Shown one piece after another: positions 1-6,684 of a stretch of 8,699 bases of DNA; positions within the stretch are counted from its first letter, which is position 1, and each line of letters starts with the position of its first letter. A model generated the notes under the pieces. It ran no database searches, was not told the origin of the DNA, and saw only the letters and a program-made list of their open reading frames with translations. Source of the stretch: Heteroruminococcus sp964369885 (lineage in GTDB: Bacteria > Bacillota > Clostridia > Oscillospirales > Ruminococcaceae); NCBI GenBank assembly GCA_964369885.1, contig CAYJGQ010000092.1:1-8699 (forward strand). Direction: 5' to 3'. Made by a program: the position numbers and the translations under genes.

Positions 1-1521
1 ATTGCCGTAAGTGATGGGCAACATCTGTTTTATTACACCCCTCAAAGCCACCTGCAGGAAGAGGATATTATACACATAGTGTCGGCCGAGGATATGCAGA
101 AGGTGTCGGAGATTGCTCTTCCCGCCTCTACAAATTCGGTTATGTATCTTTACGGCCAGCGCTTGGTGGTAATCTCAAGCGATGCACAGGTTTCGGCCGA
201 GGAGATGTATGGCGGCACCACAAACACCATAACCGAGGACCACCCTGCCGAACTTAATCAGACATACAGTGTCACCGCCGTTGCGGTATACGATATTTCG
301 GACATATCCTCCCCAAGCCTTGAGCGCAGTTTTTGGCAGGATGGCGAGTATGTTGACTGCCATGTGGCCGACAATCAGCTCTATCTTATCACCCAAAAAG
401 ATCTGTACTATCAAAATGCATTGCTGCCCGACCCCCAAACCTACCATGTCATGCCGGTGATAAGGGACAGCCAAATTGAGGAGTCCTACTCCATTGATGC
501 CTCTCATATAGCCATTGCACCCGATGCTGCGCATCAAACCTATACGGTAATATCTCTGCTTGATGTATCCGCCCCACAAACCCCTGCCACCTCCCAGGCT
601 GTACTTGGTTCTGGTAACCTGTACATGTCAAGCGATGCCGCCTATTTTTACTACGACACAAAACCCACCGGCGGTGTAGGGGCTGTTGGAATCATCAAGA
701 TGAATTTGGATAGCGATATGCAGATAAGCGCCCAGACCGAAATCGACGGCGATCTCTCACGTCCATTTGCCATATCGGAGCAGGACGATGTGTTGCAGTT
801 GGCCACCGTATCCATCGAGTCCGGCACAGGCCGTGTGCGAAACAACGTATACCTGCTTGACAGCACCCTGCGTATGCTCGGCTCGGTTGAGGGGATGCTC
901 TCGGACAATAGCGTTAGTGCCTATCGACTTCTGGACAATCGTGTTTATGTGCAAACCCATGAGGACGCACAATCGGTCTATACTATGGATCTTTCCGACC
1001 CATATGACCCTGCAATTTTAGGTTGGTTTGATCTTGAAAACTTCTCGGGACAGGCAAAGAGTGTCGGCAACGGGCTTGTGCTTGGCCTTGGTGGGGTTTC
1101 CAATGAAATGTCGCTTTGGATGTACAGCATGGGGCCACTTCCCCCCATCGAGCTATCCCGTGAGGACCTTCCCGGAAATCAGGGCTACTCTCAGGCACTT
1201 AGCAATCCAAACGCCCTGCTGTGGAACCCTCAAAATTCCCTGTTGGGACTTCCCATAATATGCCGCCAGTCGACAAACGGGCTTGATGACCTGCTTTACT
1301 GGGGCTATGCGGTGTATGAGTACGAAAACGAGGTGGGCTTTACCTGGCGTGGTATCATCAGCCACACCGACCAGCTCGACGAAAGCTACATCCTAACCAA
1401 CCTGCACAGCGTAGAGCGGGGTATCCTGCTGGGGCAAACCCTTTATACCTTCTCGGGCAGTACTGTTTTGGGCACCGATATTTCCAACATGCAGACCGTT
1501 TCACGACTGAGCCTTGTTTGA
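1..1521 (+). CDS. Secreted beta-propeller domain protein, 5'-truncated by window edge
   Basis: The reading frame is open from base 1 with no stop, so the gene begins upstream of the window. The GTG at 79 is an internal codon, not the start. The visible 506 residues contain repeated blade-like strands with the signature Y/LDISD..P of the bacterial C-terminal beta-propeller family (Pfam Beta_propel type): AVYDISDISSPSLERSF near residue 95, SLLDVSAPQTP near 185 and TMDLSDPYDPAILGWF near 330. Each is followed by a 'DNxLYL' or 'DNRVYV' strand. The segment NPNALLWNPQNSLLGLP near 410 matches the usual late-propeller element in which stored values are compared. Full-length members normally have an N-terminal signal or membrane helix, which would be outside this window. 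Family members are exported and of unknown biochemical role; binding of a peptide or glycan is only a guess. The gene is followed after 95 bases by the yigZ-like gene on the same strand, with no clear terminator between them. Confidence 0.85.
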   Translation: MAVSDGQHLFYYTPQSHLQEEDIIHIVSAEDMQKVSEIALPASTNSVMYLYGQRLVVISSDAQVSAEEMYGGTTNTITEDHPAELNQTYSVTAVAVYDISDISSPSLERSFWQDGEYVDCHVADNQLYLITQKDLYYQNALLPDPQTYHVMPVIRDSQIEESYSIDASHIAIAPDAAHQTYTVISLLDVSAPQTPATSQAVLGSGNLYMSSDAAYFYYDTKPTGGVGAVGIIKMNLDSDMQISAQTEIDGDLSRPFAISEQDDVLQLATVSIESGTGRVRNNVYLLDSTLRMLGSVEGMLSDNSVSAYRLLDNRVYVQTHEDAQSVYTMDLSDPYDPAILGWFDLENFSGQAKSVGNGLVLGLGGVSNEMSLWMYSMGPLPPIELSREDLPGNQGYSQALSNPNALLWNPQNSLLGLPIICRQSTNGLDDLLYWGYAVYEYENEVGFTWRGIISHTDQLDESYILTNLHSVERGILLGQTLYTFSGSTVLGTDISNMQTVSRLSLV

Positions 1522-1562
1522 GTTACCGCAAAGTCTTTTTAAGCAAAATAGTTTTTACAATG

Positions 1563-1586
1563 GGGGGCATCGTTGGTGGTGTCCCC
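1563..1586 (+). other. Hairpin between the propeller and yigZ genes
   Basis: GGGGGCATC (1563-1571) can pair with GGTGTCCCC (1578-1586) around a 6-base loop. The stem has 9 pairs, two of them G-T. No T-run follows, so it is not a convincing intrinsic terminator. It could be an attenuating or processing hairpin in the yigZ leader. A TACAAT at 1556-1561 just before it resembles a -10 box but has no good -35 partner. Confidence 0.35.
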
Positions 1587-1604
1587 TTACCATATCATCA
1601 ATAC

Positions 1605-1609
1605 GGAGG
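1605..1609 (+). promoter_or_regulatory. Ribosome binding site fixing the yigZ start
   Basis: GGAGG lies 7 bases before the ATG at 1617. The same frame extends back to a TTG at 1518, but that would add 33 residues with no family similarity and has no ribosome site. The ATG at 1617 is therefore preferred. Confidence 0.8.
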
Positions 1610-1616
1610 ACTTGCC

Positions 1617-2243
1617 ATGCCACTAAAACCTTACACCACAATACAGGCCACGGCCTTTGATGAATTTGTCGAAAAACGCTCAAGGTTTATAGGCACGATA
1701 GCCCCTGTGAGCTGTGAGCAGGAGGCCGTCGATTTTCAGCGCAGTATAAGAGAGCGTTATAAGGAGGCAAGACACCATGTTTTTGCCTTTTTATTGCGTG
1801 ACGGCCGCAGTCGTTTTTCGGATGATGGCGAGCCCTCGGGCACCGGTGGCAAACCTGTTTTGGATGTTATCACCGGCTCGGGGGTGTGTGATATAGCGGT
1901 GGTGGTTACACGTTATTTTGGCGGAGTACTTCTTGGCACAGGAGGTCTTACCCACGCCTATTCAAAGGGAGCATCGGTGGCCATTGCGGCCGCCCAAAAA
2001 CGGTATCTTCACCCTGCTGTCCCCCTTACCGTTTCCTGCGACTACTCATTTTACGGTAAACTTTCCTACATAATGCCACAGTTTGAAATCGCCACCGAAA
2101 GCTCCGACTTCGGGGCCGAGATATCCCTAAACCTTTGGTGCAAAAGTGAGCTTGTAAAAGACTTTTGTGCCCAGTTGACCGAGCATTCGGGCGGCCAACT
2201 TGTCCCACAGTGCGGGCCCGAGGCCTATCGGGAGTTTGAATAA
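1617..2243 (+). CDS. yigZ: YigZ/IMPACT family protein
   Basis: The 208-residue product has the usual length and order of the YigZ family. An N-terminal UPF0029/IMPACT domain spans about residues 12-125, and a C-terminal ferredoxin-like DUF1949 domain about 137-200. Family hallmarks are visible: EKRSRFIG (19-26), the RERYKEARHH stretch (45-54), FSDDGEPSGTGGKP (67-80), and VVVTRYFGGVLLGTGGL (95-111) followed by AYSKGA. Eukaryotic IMPACT is tied to translational control through GCN1/GCN2. The bacterial role is unclear, with proposals involving nucleic-acid or ribosome-associated functions, so no reaction is assigned. The protein has no signal peptide or membrane segment and should be cytoplasmic. 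It may be cotranscribed with the upstream propeller gene (95-base gap) or have its own weak promoter. A function shared with the exported propeller protein is not implied. Confidence 0.93.
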   Translation: MPLKPYTTIQATAFDEFVEKRSRFIGTIAPVSCEQEAVDFQRSIRERYKEARHHVFAFLLRDGRSRFSDDGEPSGTGGKPVLDVITGSGVCDIAVVVTRYFGGVLLGTGGLTHAYSKGASVAIAAAQKRYLHPAVPLTVSCDYSFYGKLSYIMPQFEIATESSDFGAEISLNLWCKSELVKDFCAQLTEHSGGQLVPQCGPEAYREFE

Positions 2244-2324
2244 TTTTTTGCAGCACCTTTTTTATTATGCTCAACATTAATGTAATATCACACCGCTCAC
2301 ATTTAGTCAGTATTTGGTACTGCG

Positions 2325-2344
2325 GGGGTATTTTTACCCCTTTT
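2325..2344 (+). terminator. Weak candidate terminator after yigZ
   Basis: GGGGTA (2325-2330) pairs perfectly with TACCCC (2335-2340) around a TTTT loop, followed by TTTT and then A. The stem is only 6 pairs and the T-run is short. It lies 82 bases after the yigZ stop and before the next promoter, so it is plausible but weak. Confidence 0.45.
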
Positions 2345-2397
2345 ATGGTCATTTTGGAAAAAATTGTTTAGTATTGGTCTAATATGTCTTTTTTATG

Positions 2398-2426
2398 TTG
2401 AAATATGTACATTAAAATGGTACAAT
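2398..2426 (+). promoter_or_regulatory. Sigma-A promoter of the surface protein gene
   Basis: TTGAAA (2398-2403) and TACAAT (2421-2426) are separated by exactly 17 bases, close to the sigma-A consensus (TTGACA-17-TATAAT). The predicted transcription start is near 2433, about 229 bases before the ATG at 2662. The transcript would therefore have a long 5' leader. Confidence 0.7.
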
Positions 2427-2432
2427 TACCCT

Positions 2433-2661
2433 GTAAATCTGTGCGCTGTTTATGCTACATAATCCCCGTCAAAATAAGGTTTTTACCGTAGCAACATCGC
2501 CACTATTCACCGCCATGTAAACCATATGAAACATAGCATAAAATTGCAACATTGGCGGGTCATTTTCGTTTTTGACGCACAAACTCCATCACTATCCGGC
2601 ATTGTTTTAAGCTATTTGAATACGCAGTCGTCCCCATGATACCTTTGGAGAGGAACCCAAA
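2433..2661 (+). other. Long, potentially structured 5' leader of the surface protein gene
   Basis: This stretch and the bases before it (2244-2661) hold no credible gene. Three complementary pairs are visible: TTTATGCTA (2449-2457) with TAGCATAAA (2534-2542); CGTCAAAA (2467-2474) with TTTTGACG (2570-2577); and CCGCCATGT (2510-2518) with ACATTGGCGG (2549-2558), the last with one bulged base. The second and third can nest as one folded domain. The first crosses both and so would be an alternative pairing or a pseudoknot. CTCCA (2584-2588) could also pair with TGGAG (2646-2650), which overlaps the ribosome site GGAGAGG (2647-2653). I recognise no known riboswitch consensus; a comparison with the c-di-GMP-I motif was not convincing. 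Chance complementarity is possible in such an AT-rich stretch. Confidence 0.35.
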
Positions 2662-5600
2662 ATGAAAAATAGAGTTTTAATACTTGTACTTGCAATAATT
2701 GCTCTGATTTTTATGCCTACATACAGCCTTCAGTCAACGGCATCGGGCATTACAAAATATAATGTTTGGGTGGGCGGTGTGCAGGTAACATCGGCCAATG
2801 CTTCCAATGTTTTGGGCACCCCTGCCGGTACAAATCCATCTGTTAAGTTTGTGCCCGGAACAGGCGGCAATGCCGACACCCTTATCCTTGAAAACGCAAC
2901 CATTGTTGCAAGCGGTGCCGACAACCCCAATGGTATTTATGCAGGCGATCACCTTAATATTAAATTCAGCGGCACCAATATGGTGCAGGGTGGCCCCGGT
3001 GTTGACCTTTTTGCAGGACAGGGCCACGGCATACATATTGGCAAAAGCTCCACAATAAGCTCGGATGCCGCCACCGACTCCTTGACCGCCATAGGTGCAA
3101 CCATTACAGTTGATGGCGTAGACGCCGAGAGTGTAGGCATAAAGGTAGGCGCAGTTCTAACTATAAATTCCGAGGGTACCGTAACCGCAAGGGGCGGCAC
3201 GGCCAACACCGCCAACACCGCCACCAACAACAGCGCCATAAGTTACGGCGTAAGTGCAAACACCCTTTTGATCTACGATGGCGAGCTAACAGCCGCCGCA
3301 GGTAGCGCACAGGCCGGCACCGCAAATGGCGGTGGCAGTGCCACCAGCATAGGTGTTGCCACGGCAAACCAGGTCGAAATTTCCTCGGCCACCACAATTG
3401 TTTCCACCTCGGCCCTGGCCACAGGCAAAAGCACCCAAACCGCTGCCTGGAGCCACCGCCCACGCAACATTGGCAACACCATTATGTCGGTAACAGCCGG
3501 CACCTCCTCCCCCGGCGCCACAGTGGAGGACCCCTCACAGGGCGACTACTACACCAATAGGTTTGTAAGTGTAACGGTGCGCCAGGTCACCGATGTCTAC
3601 ATAGGTGGCGAGGTACCCGCCAACAATACGGTGGTTTACGGTGACCCACAATTTGATCTTGAGGCTGTACCACAACAAAGTGTAAACATAGCACAGCGTT
3701 TTATATGGACAAGCAGTAATAGAAATGTTTTGAGCGTTGAGGAGGCCACAGGTCTTGTAAGCATTGTTGGTGTTGGCACGGCCACCATTACCGTGGAGTA
3801 CAGTGACAGCAACTACATGGGTAGCCAAAGTATTGAAATTACGGTTACTCAGCGCCATGTTACCGTTACCCCCGGCACCTACAAGGCCGAAAAGGACTAC
3901 GACGGCTCCCGCGATGCCGATTTATTTGTGGGCGAGCTTGAAATTGTTGGCATACTCCCCTCGGATGTTGGCAATGCCGTTGTAAGCACCCAACCACAAC
4001 CCTATCCCAATAAGGATGTTGGTGTGTATGAGGGTACTGTTTCGCTATTTATATCGGGCACAAAGGCCGCAAACTACATACTTGTAAATCAAGATAATAT
4101 CGAGTACAACTCGGTGTATGTTCCCTATATAATTAACAAGGCAAGTCTTACCATTGCCAATGCCACGGTAACCACAAAGCCCTATGACGGAGGCGTTGCC
4201 GCAACCCTTGCCTCCATTACATTTGGTGGCCTGGCCGCTGGCGAGCAACTACAGGAAAACACCGATTACCTTCTGCACAACCTGCAGTTTGCCGACGAAT
4301 TTGTGGGCGAGAGCAAGGTTGTAACCGGCACCCTTACGCTAATGGACTCCGACCTTACAAAGAACTACACCCTTGTGGACGGCACCCTAAACCTAACCGG
4401 AACCATAGAAAAGGCCACACATATAAACTTTGATATAAAGCGTTCGGTGCATTATGCCGACACAAGCCTTAAAAACATCAGTCTGTACGAATTTCTCCCC
4501 CCAGACGATGGTGTTGAAAGAATAAGCAGTCTTACAATTGCAAAAAACGATCCACATTCCATCATAAACGACAACACCATGAGCGTAAATAAAACCTCCA
4601 TGCTCGCAAACTACTCGATAAAGCCGGGAATTATATCCTCAAGTCAGGTAGCGGTGCTCACCATAACCATGGAGACCTGGAACTACCACCCCTTCACCAT
4701 TACGGTGCATGTGGACATTGTATCCAGTATGCCACAGGATGACTTCAAGTTCCCTGTTACCAGCACGAATAAAATTTACGGCGACCCCAAATTCCAAATA
4801 AAGGCCACCGGCAATGCCGACGGTAGCTCGGTGCAGTACTCCAGTAGTGATGTTACAGTAGCTATGGTAGACGGTGAGGGCAACGTGACCATAAAGGGTG
4901 GCGGTACTGCCGCCATTATGGCCACTGCAAGCTCTACCGCCACCCATGCCGGCGCCACGGCACACTACACCCTTGTGGTGGGCAAAAAACTGGTGGAGGT
5001 GCGGGCCGCCGACAAGATAATGGAGGTTGATGACGCTCTTCCCGACTTTACCGTAAACTACATAGGTTTTGTGGGTAGCGACAACCTAAACAACGCCTCG
5101 CTTGCTGTACAGGCCGAGGTGGAATGTGAGGCGGACGGAAAATCTACAGGTGAATATGACATAGAGTTTACCAAAGAGGCCGAGCTTACCGCCTTTGCCG
5201 AGGAAAACTATATGCTGGTTCACAAAGAGGGCACACTAACCGTCAAGGAACAAAGCGACGACGATGACGACAAAGATAATGACGGAAGCAATACCCACAG
5301 CTATGCACTGGCCTGGCATCCCGACGAAGACGGTTGGCCTTCAAGCTCGCAGAGCAGTTCCTCGAGTTCAAGCAGTAGCTCAAGCAGCTCCTCTACAAGC
5401 AATAGCTCATCTTCCTCAAGCTCAAGCAGTAGTAGCTCGTCTTCCTCCTCGATAAGCTCAAGTAGTGAGTCTTCGTCCTCTTCGAGTTCATCCCCCTCAA
5501 GCTCAAGCAGTAGCGAGGAAGACCCCCCGCTTCTATTAGAGCTTGACAAGGTTGGGGAGACCATCCCTAATCTGCCCATAGATCGTGAGTTTTTTGTCCC

Positions 5601-5976
5601 GGCTGAGCAAGGTAGTTTGACCTGGGATGAAGAAATGCTGGATGGCACATACAGCCCACAGGATGGTGGATATTTCTTCACACCACTTGCCATTGGTGAA
5701 ACCGAGCTTGTACTGGCTGCCGAAGACGGAGAAACTCAAGAGGTTAAAATCAAAATTATCGACCCCGACAACCCTGATGCCGAGGCCGATAGCAATCAGA
5801 ATATATTCGATAATCTAAACTGGATGGTGGTTGGTGCGGCTGCTTTGGCTATACTCGCCGGTGTGACTGTGTTCCTGCTAATACGTCGCCGCAGTAAAAA
5901 CAAAGGCGCCCCCAAGAAAACTGCCGCCAAAAAGACATCGGCTAAAAAAACTGCGGCAAAGCCCAAAAAGAAGTGA
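2662..5976 (+). CDS. Large modular surface protein: beta-helix-like N-terminus, YDG/MBG/Big modules, Ser stalk, TM anchor, Lys-rich tail
   Basis: The start is supported by GGAGAGG 8 bases upstream. The 1104-residue product opens with a signal peptide (1 to about 28: MKNR, a hydrophobic core, then LQSTASG). Residues about 30-270 are rich in Gly, Ala, Thr and Asn, with short beta repeats (ATIVASGADNPNGIYAG, then DHLNIKFSGTN). They resemble Cthe_2159-type carbohydrate-binding beta-helix domains. About 318-397 is a Big-like module (VYGDPQFDL, then SSNRNVLSVEEATGLVSIVGVGTATITV). YDG-type modules lie at 399-494 (KDYDGSRDA) and 495-584 (KPYDGGVAA). Residues 585-689 are unassigned. A second Big-like module (IYGDPKFQIKATG) spans 695-776 and an MBG-like module 777-864. 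An Asp-rich linker and a 58-residue tract with 52 serines (894-951) form a likely stalk. A further beta-rich segment leads to one membrane helix (about 1054-1074), then RRR and a lysine-rich tail. No LPxTG motif is seen, so the anchor is the membrane helix. Inferred role: adhesin or glycan-binding surface display. Confidence 0.85.
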   Translation: MKNRVLILVLAIIALIFMPTYSLQSTASGITKYNVWVGGVQVTSANASNVLGTPAGTNPSVKFVPGTGGNADTLILENATIVASGADNPNGIYAGDHLNIKFSGTNMVQGGPGVDLFAGQGHGIHIGKSSTISSDAATDSLTAIGATITVDGVDAESVGIKVGAVLTINSEGTVTARGGTANTANTATNNSAISYGVSANTLLIYDGELTAAAGSAQAGTANGGGSATSIGVATANQVEISSATTIVSTSALATGKSTQTAAWSHRPRNIGNTIMSVTAGTSSPGATVEDPSQGDYYTNRFVSVTVRQVTDVYIGGEVPANNTVVYGDPQFDLEAVPQQSVNIAQRFIWTSSNRNVLSVEEATGLVSIVGVGTATITVEYSDSNYMGSQSIEITVTQRHVTVTPGTYKAEKDYDGSRDADLFVGELEIVGILPSDVGNAVVSTQPQPYPNKDVGVYEGTVSLFISGTKAANYILVNQDNIEYNSVYVPYIINKASLTIANATVTTKPYDGGVAATLASITFGGLAAGEQLQENTDYLLHNLQFADEFVGESKVVTGTLTLMDSDLTKNYTLVDGTLNLTGTIEKATHINFDIKRSVHYADTSLKNISLYEFLPPDDGVERISSLTIAKNDPHSIINDNTMSVNKTSMLANYSIKPGIISSSQVAVLTITMETWNYHPFTITVHVDIVSSMPQDDFKFPVTSTNKIYGDPKFQIKATGNADGSSVQYSSSDVTVAMVDGEGNVTIKGGGTAAIMATASSTATHAGATAHYTLVVGKKLVEVRAADKIMEVDDALPDFTVNYIGFVGSDNLNNASLAVQAEVECEADGKSTGEYDIEFTKEAELTAFAEENYMLVHKEGTLTVKEQSDDDDDKDNDGSNTHSYALAWHPDEDGWPSSSQSSSSSSSSSSSSSSTSNSSSSSSSSSSSSSSSSISSSSESSSSSSSSPSSSSSSEEDPPLLLELDKVGETIPNLPIDREFFVPAEQGSLTWDEEMLDGTYSPQDGGYFFTPLAIGETELVLAAEDGETQEVKIKIIDPDNPDAEADSNQNIFDNLNWMVVGAAALAILAGVTVFLLIRRRSKNKGAPKKTAAKKTSAKKTAAKPKKK
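5341..5514 (+). repeat. Serine-codon tract encoding the surface stalk
   Basis: Fifty-two of 58 codons encode serine, using both codon classes almost equally (24 AGC/AGT and 28 TCN). An 18-base unit, CTCAAGCTCAAGCAGTAG, occurs identically at 5415-5432 and 5496-5513. The tract is internally repetitive and could change length by slippage or recombination. Long serine runs commonly act as flexible, often glycosylated, stalks in exported proteins. Confidence 0.85.
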
Positions 5977-6014
5977 TAGTATCTTCTAATTGACATCTAA
6001 CTACGCTAAACTAA

Positions 6015-6053
6015 TAGGCTGTGTGGTTTTGCAATGCAAAACCACACAGCCTA
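6015..6053. repeat. 39-base near-perfect palindrome after the surface protein gene
   Basis: The left arm (6015-6033) and right arm (6035-6053) are 19 bases each and perfectly complementary around a single central A. The arms run from TAGGCTGTGTGG to CCACACAGCCTA. It starts 38 bases after the stop codon and would form a very stable hairpin in RNA from either strand. It probably acts as a transcription end or 3' stabiliser for the surface protein mRNA. The T-rich stretch follows only after about 10 bases (6064-6068 and 6073-6078), so it is not a textbook intrinsic terminator. It might instead be a small palindromic repeat or mobile-element relic. Confidence 0.7.
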
Positions 6054-6195
6054 AGTTATTTATGCTTTTTCTGATTTTTTGACGCTACTAAATAAATATA
6101 ATCTCCAACTGTATATGCTAAGTGCTAAAAAGTTACATAATATTTTATTTGTTGAGTAAAATACAGCTATTAAGCAGTATCGCTGTCATAAATAT

Positions 6196-6250
6196 AAAAA
6201 GCACATCGATGATGTTACTTTTGTCTATCCCAAAACCACACCGATGTGCT
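6196..6250 (-). terminator. Candidate terminator of the minus-strand small gene
   Basis: Read on the minus strand, AGCACATCG and CGATGTGCT (plus-strand 6242-6250 and 6200-6208) form a perfect 9-pair stem followed by TTTTTAT. The 33-base loop can hold an inner TTTTG/CAAAA helix. It lies about 80 bases beyond the stop of the small gene at 6331. The rest of 5977-6330 holds no gene I can support. Confidence 0.5.
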
Positions 6251-6330
6251 ATATTAATTGTCTCAAAGCGATATTATGTTTTTATTTTAATCTACAAATT
6301 GCAGGTAGTCTCTCCCCTTACCGTTAAAAA

Positions 6331-6561
6331 TCACTTTTGGCCGGGAGATTCTTCTGTATCATCCACAATACCTGCCAAATTTGGGGGCACCGGTACCGCA
6401 TCAGATATTATCTGTTGCGCCTTTTCAGTATCGCCTCCGGCAGCCATCCATCCCGCAAGAAATGACACCCTAACCGCCGAATTAATTGCACTGAAAGCCT
6501 TATCACACTCCGCATTTTCTAAAAAGTCACTATAGGCTTTCTCAAATTCGTTTGATAACAC
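6331..6561 (-). CDS. Small hypothetical protein (76 aa), GTG start
   Basis: The function is not recognised. The start is a GTG at 6561 preceded 7 bases away by a strong GGAGG (6569-6573 on the minus strand), which makes a real gene likely. The product is acidic and mostly helical in appearance: FEKAYSDFLENAECDKAF (residues 6-23), then SAVRVSFLAGWMAAGG (28-43), then a variable, Pro-rich C-terminus ending SPGQK. It has no signal peptide or obvious membrane helix. The pattern 'AYsdFLe...aFlAGWkAAGG' recalls short uncharacterised proteins of gut Clostridia, but this is from memory and no family name can be given. It diverges from the XRE regulator at 6685, with promoters packed into 123 bases. 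The opposite-strand frame 6122-6535 overlaps it and has no ribosome site. Confidence 0.7.
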   Translation of the reverse strand: MLSNEFEKAYSDFLENAECDKAFSAINSAVRVSFLAGWMAAGGDTEKAQQIISDAVPVPPNLAGIVDDTEESPGQK

Positions 6562-6568
6562 AAATCTC

Positions 6569-6573
6569 CCTCC
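6569..6573 (-). promoter_or_regulatory. Ribosome binding site deciding a GTG start
   Basis: GGAGG on the minus strand sits 7 bases before the GTG at 6561. No ATG lies in a suitable position, so the GTG is chosen. Confidence 0.75.
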
Positions 6574-6616
6574 TCACCTCTGCTGCTTTTATATGCTTAC
6601 AGCTCATATTTACATC

Positions 6617-6631
6617 ATTATACAATATAAT
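6617..6631. promoter_or_regulatory. Operator-like inverted repeat between divergent genes
   Basis: ATTATA (6617-6622) and TATAAT (6626-6631) form a perfect 6-base inverted repeat around CAA, covering the -10 box of the minus-strand promoter. It is a plausible site for the neighbouring XRE regulator, but A/T-only arms arise easily by chance. Confidence 0.3.
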
Positions 6632-6645
6632 AATCACCAATTCAA
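6617..6645 (-). promoter_or_regulatory. Sigma-A promoter for the small minus-strand gene
   Basis: On the minus strand, TTGAAT (plus 6640-6645) and TATAAT (plus 6617-6622) are separated by exactly 17 bases. The start of transcription would be near 6610, leaving a leader of about 50 bases before the GTG. Confidence 0.7.
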
Positions 6646-6647
6646 GC

Positions 6648-6656
6648 TGTTATAAT
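6648..6656 (+). promoter_or_regulatory. Extended -10 promoter of the XRE regulator gene
   Basis: TGTTATAAT is a perfect -10 hexamer preceded by the extended TGN element. No good -35 box is found, as expected for extended -10 promoters. Transcription should start near 6663, about 10 bases before the GAGGTG ribosome site at 6672. Confidence 0.65.
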
Positions 6657-6684
6657 TAATACAACTTTTTTGAGGTGATAATTT

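Noticed and set aside
79..1521. A GTG at 79 as the start of the propeller gene
   Set aside because: The frame is open back to base 1 with propeller-like sequence and there is no ribosome site before 79, so the gene is truncated by the window edge.
1518..1616. 33-residue N-terminal extension of the YigZ protein
   Set aside because: There is no ribosome site and no family similarity, while GGAGG and an ATG at 1617 give the usual protein length.
2449..2577. c-di-GMP-I riboswitch in the surface protein leader
   Set aside because: Only fragments such as GACGCA and AAACCAT resemble the consensus. The conserved GGCAAACC region and tetraloop-receptor arrangement are not present in order.
2730..4965. 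Several minus-strand frames of 60-108 residues under the surface protein gene
   Set aside because: They are shadow frames of a long, clearly coding gene. None has a ribosome site or family features.
5301..5693. Minus-strand frame of 130 residues rich in Leu and Glu
   Set aside because: It is the complement of the serine tract (antisense of serine codons), with no ribosome site, and is wholly inside the surface protein gene.
6285..6333. Possible 15-residue minus-strand frame overlapping the stop of the small gene (GTGA overlap)
   Set aside because: It is too short, has no ribosome site of its own and no recognisable similarity.
6122..6535. Plus-strand frame of 137 residues with a hydrophobic start
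   Set aside because: It has no ribosome site, crosses a hairpin, and overlaps antisense to the better-supported 76-residue minus-strand gene. Its composition looks like translated AT-rich non-coding DNA.
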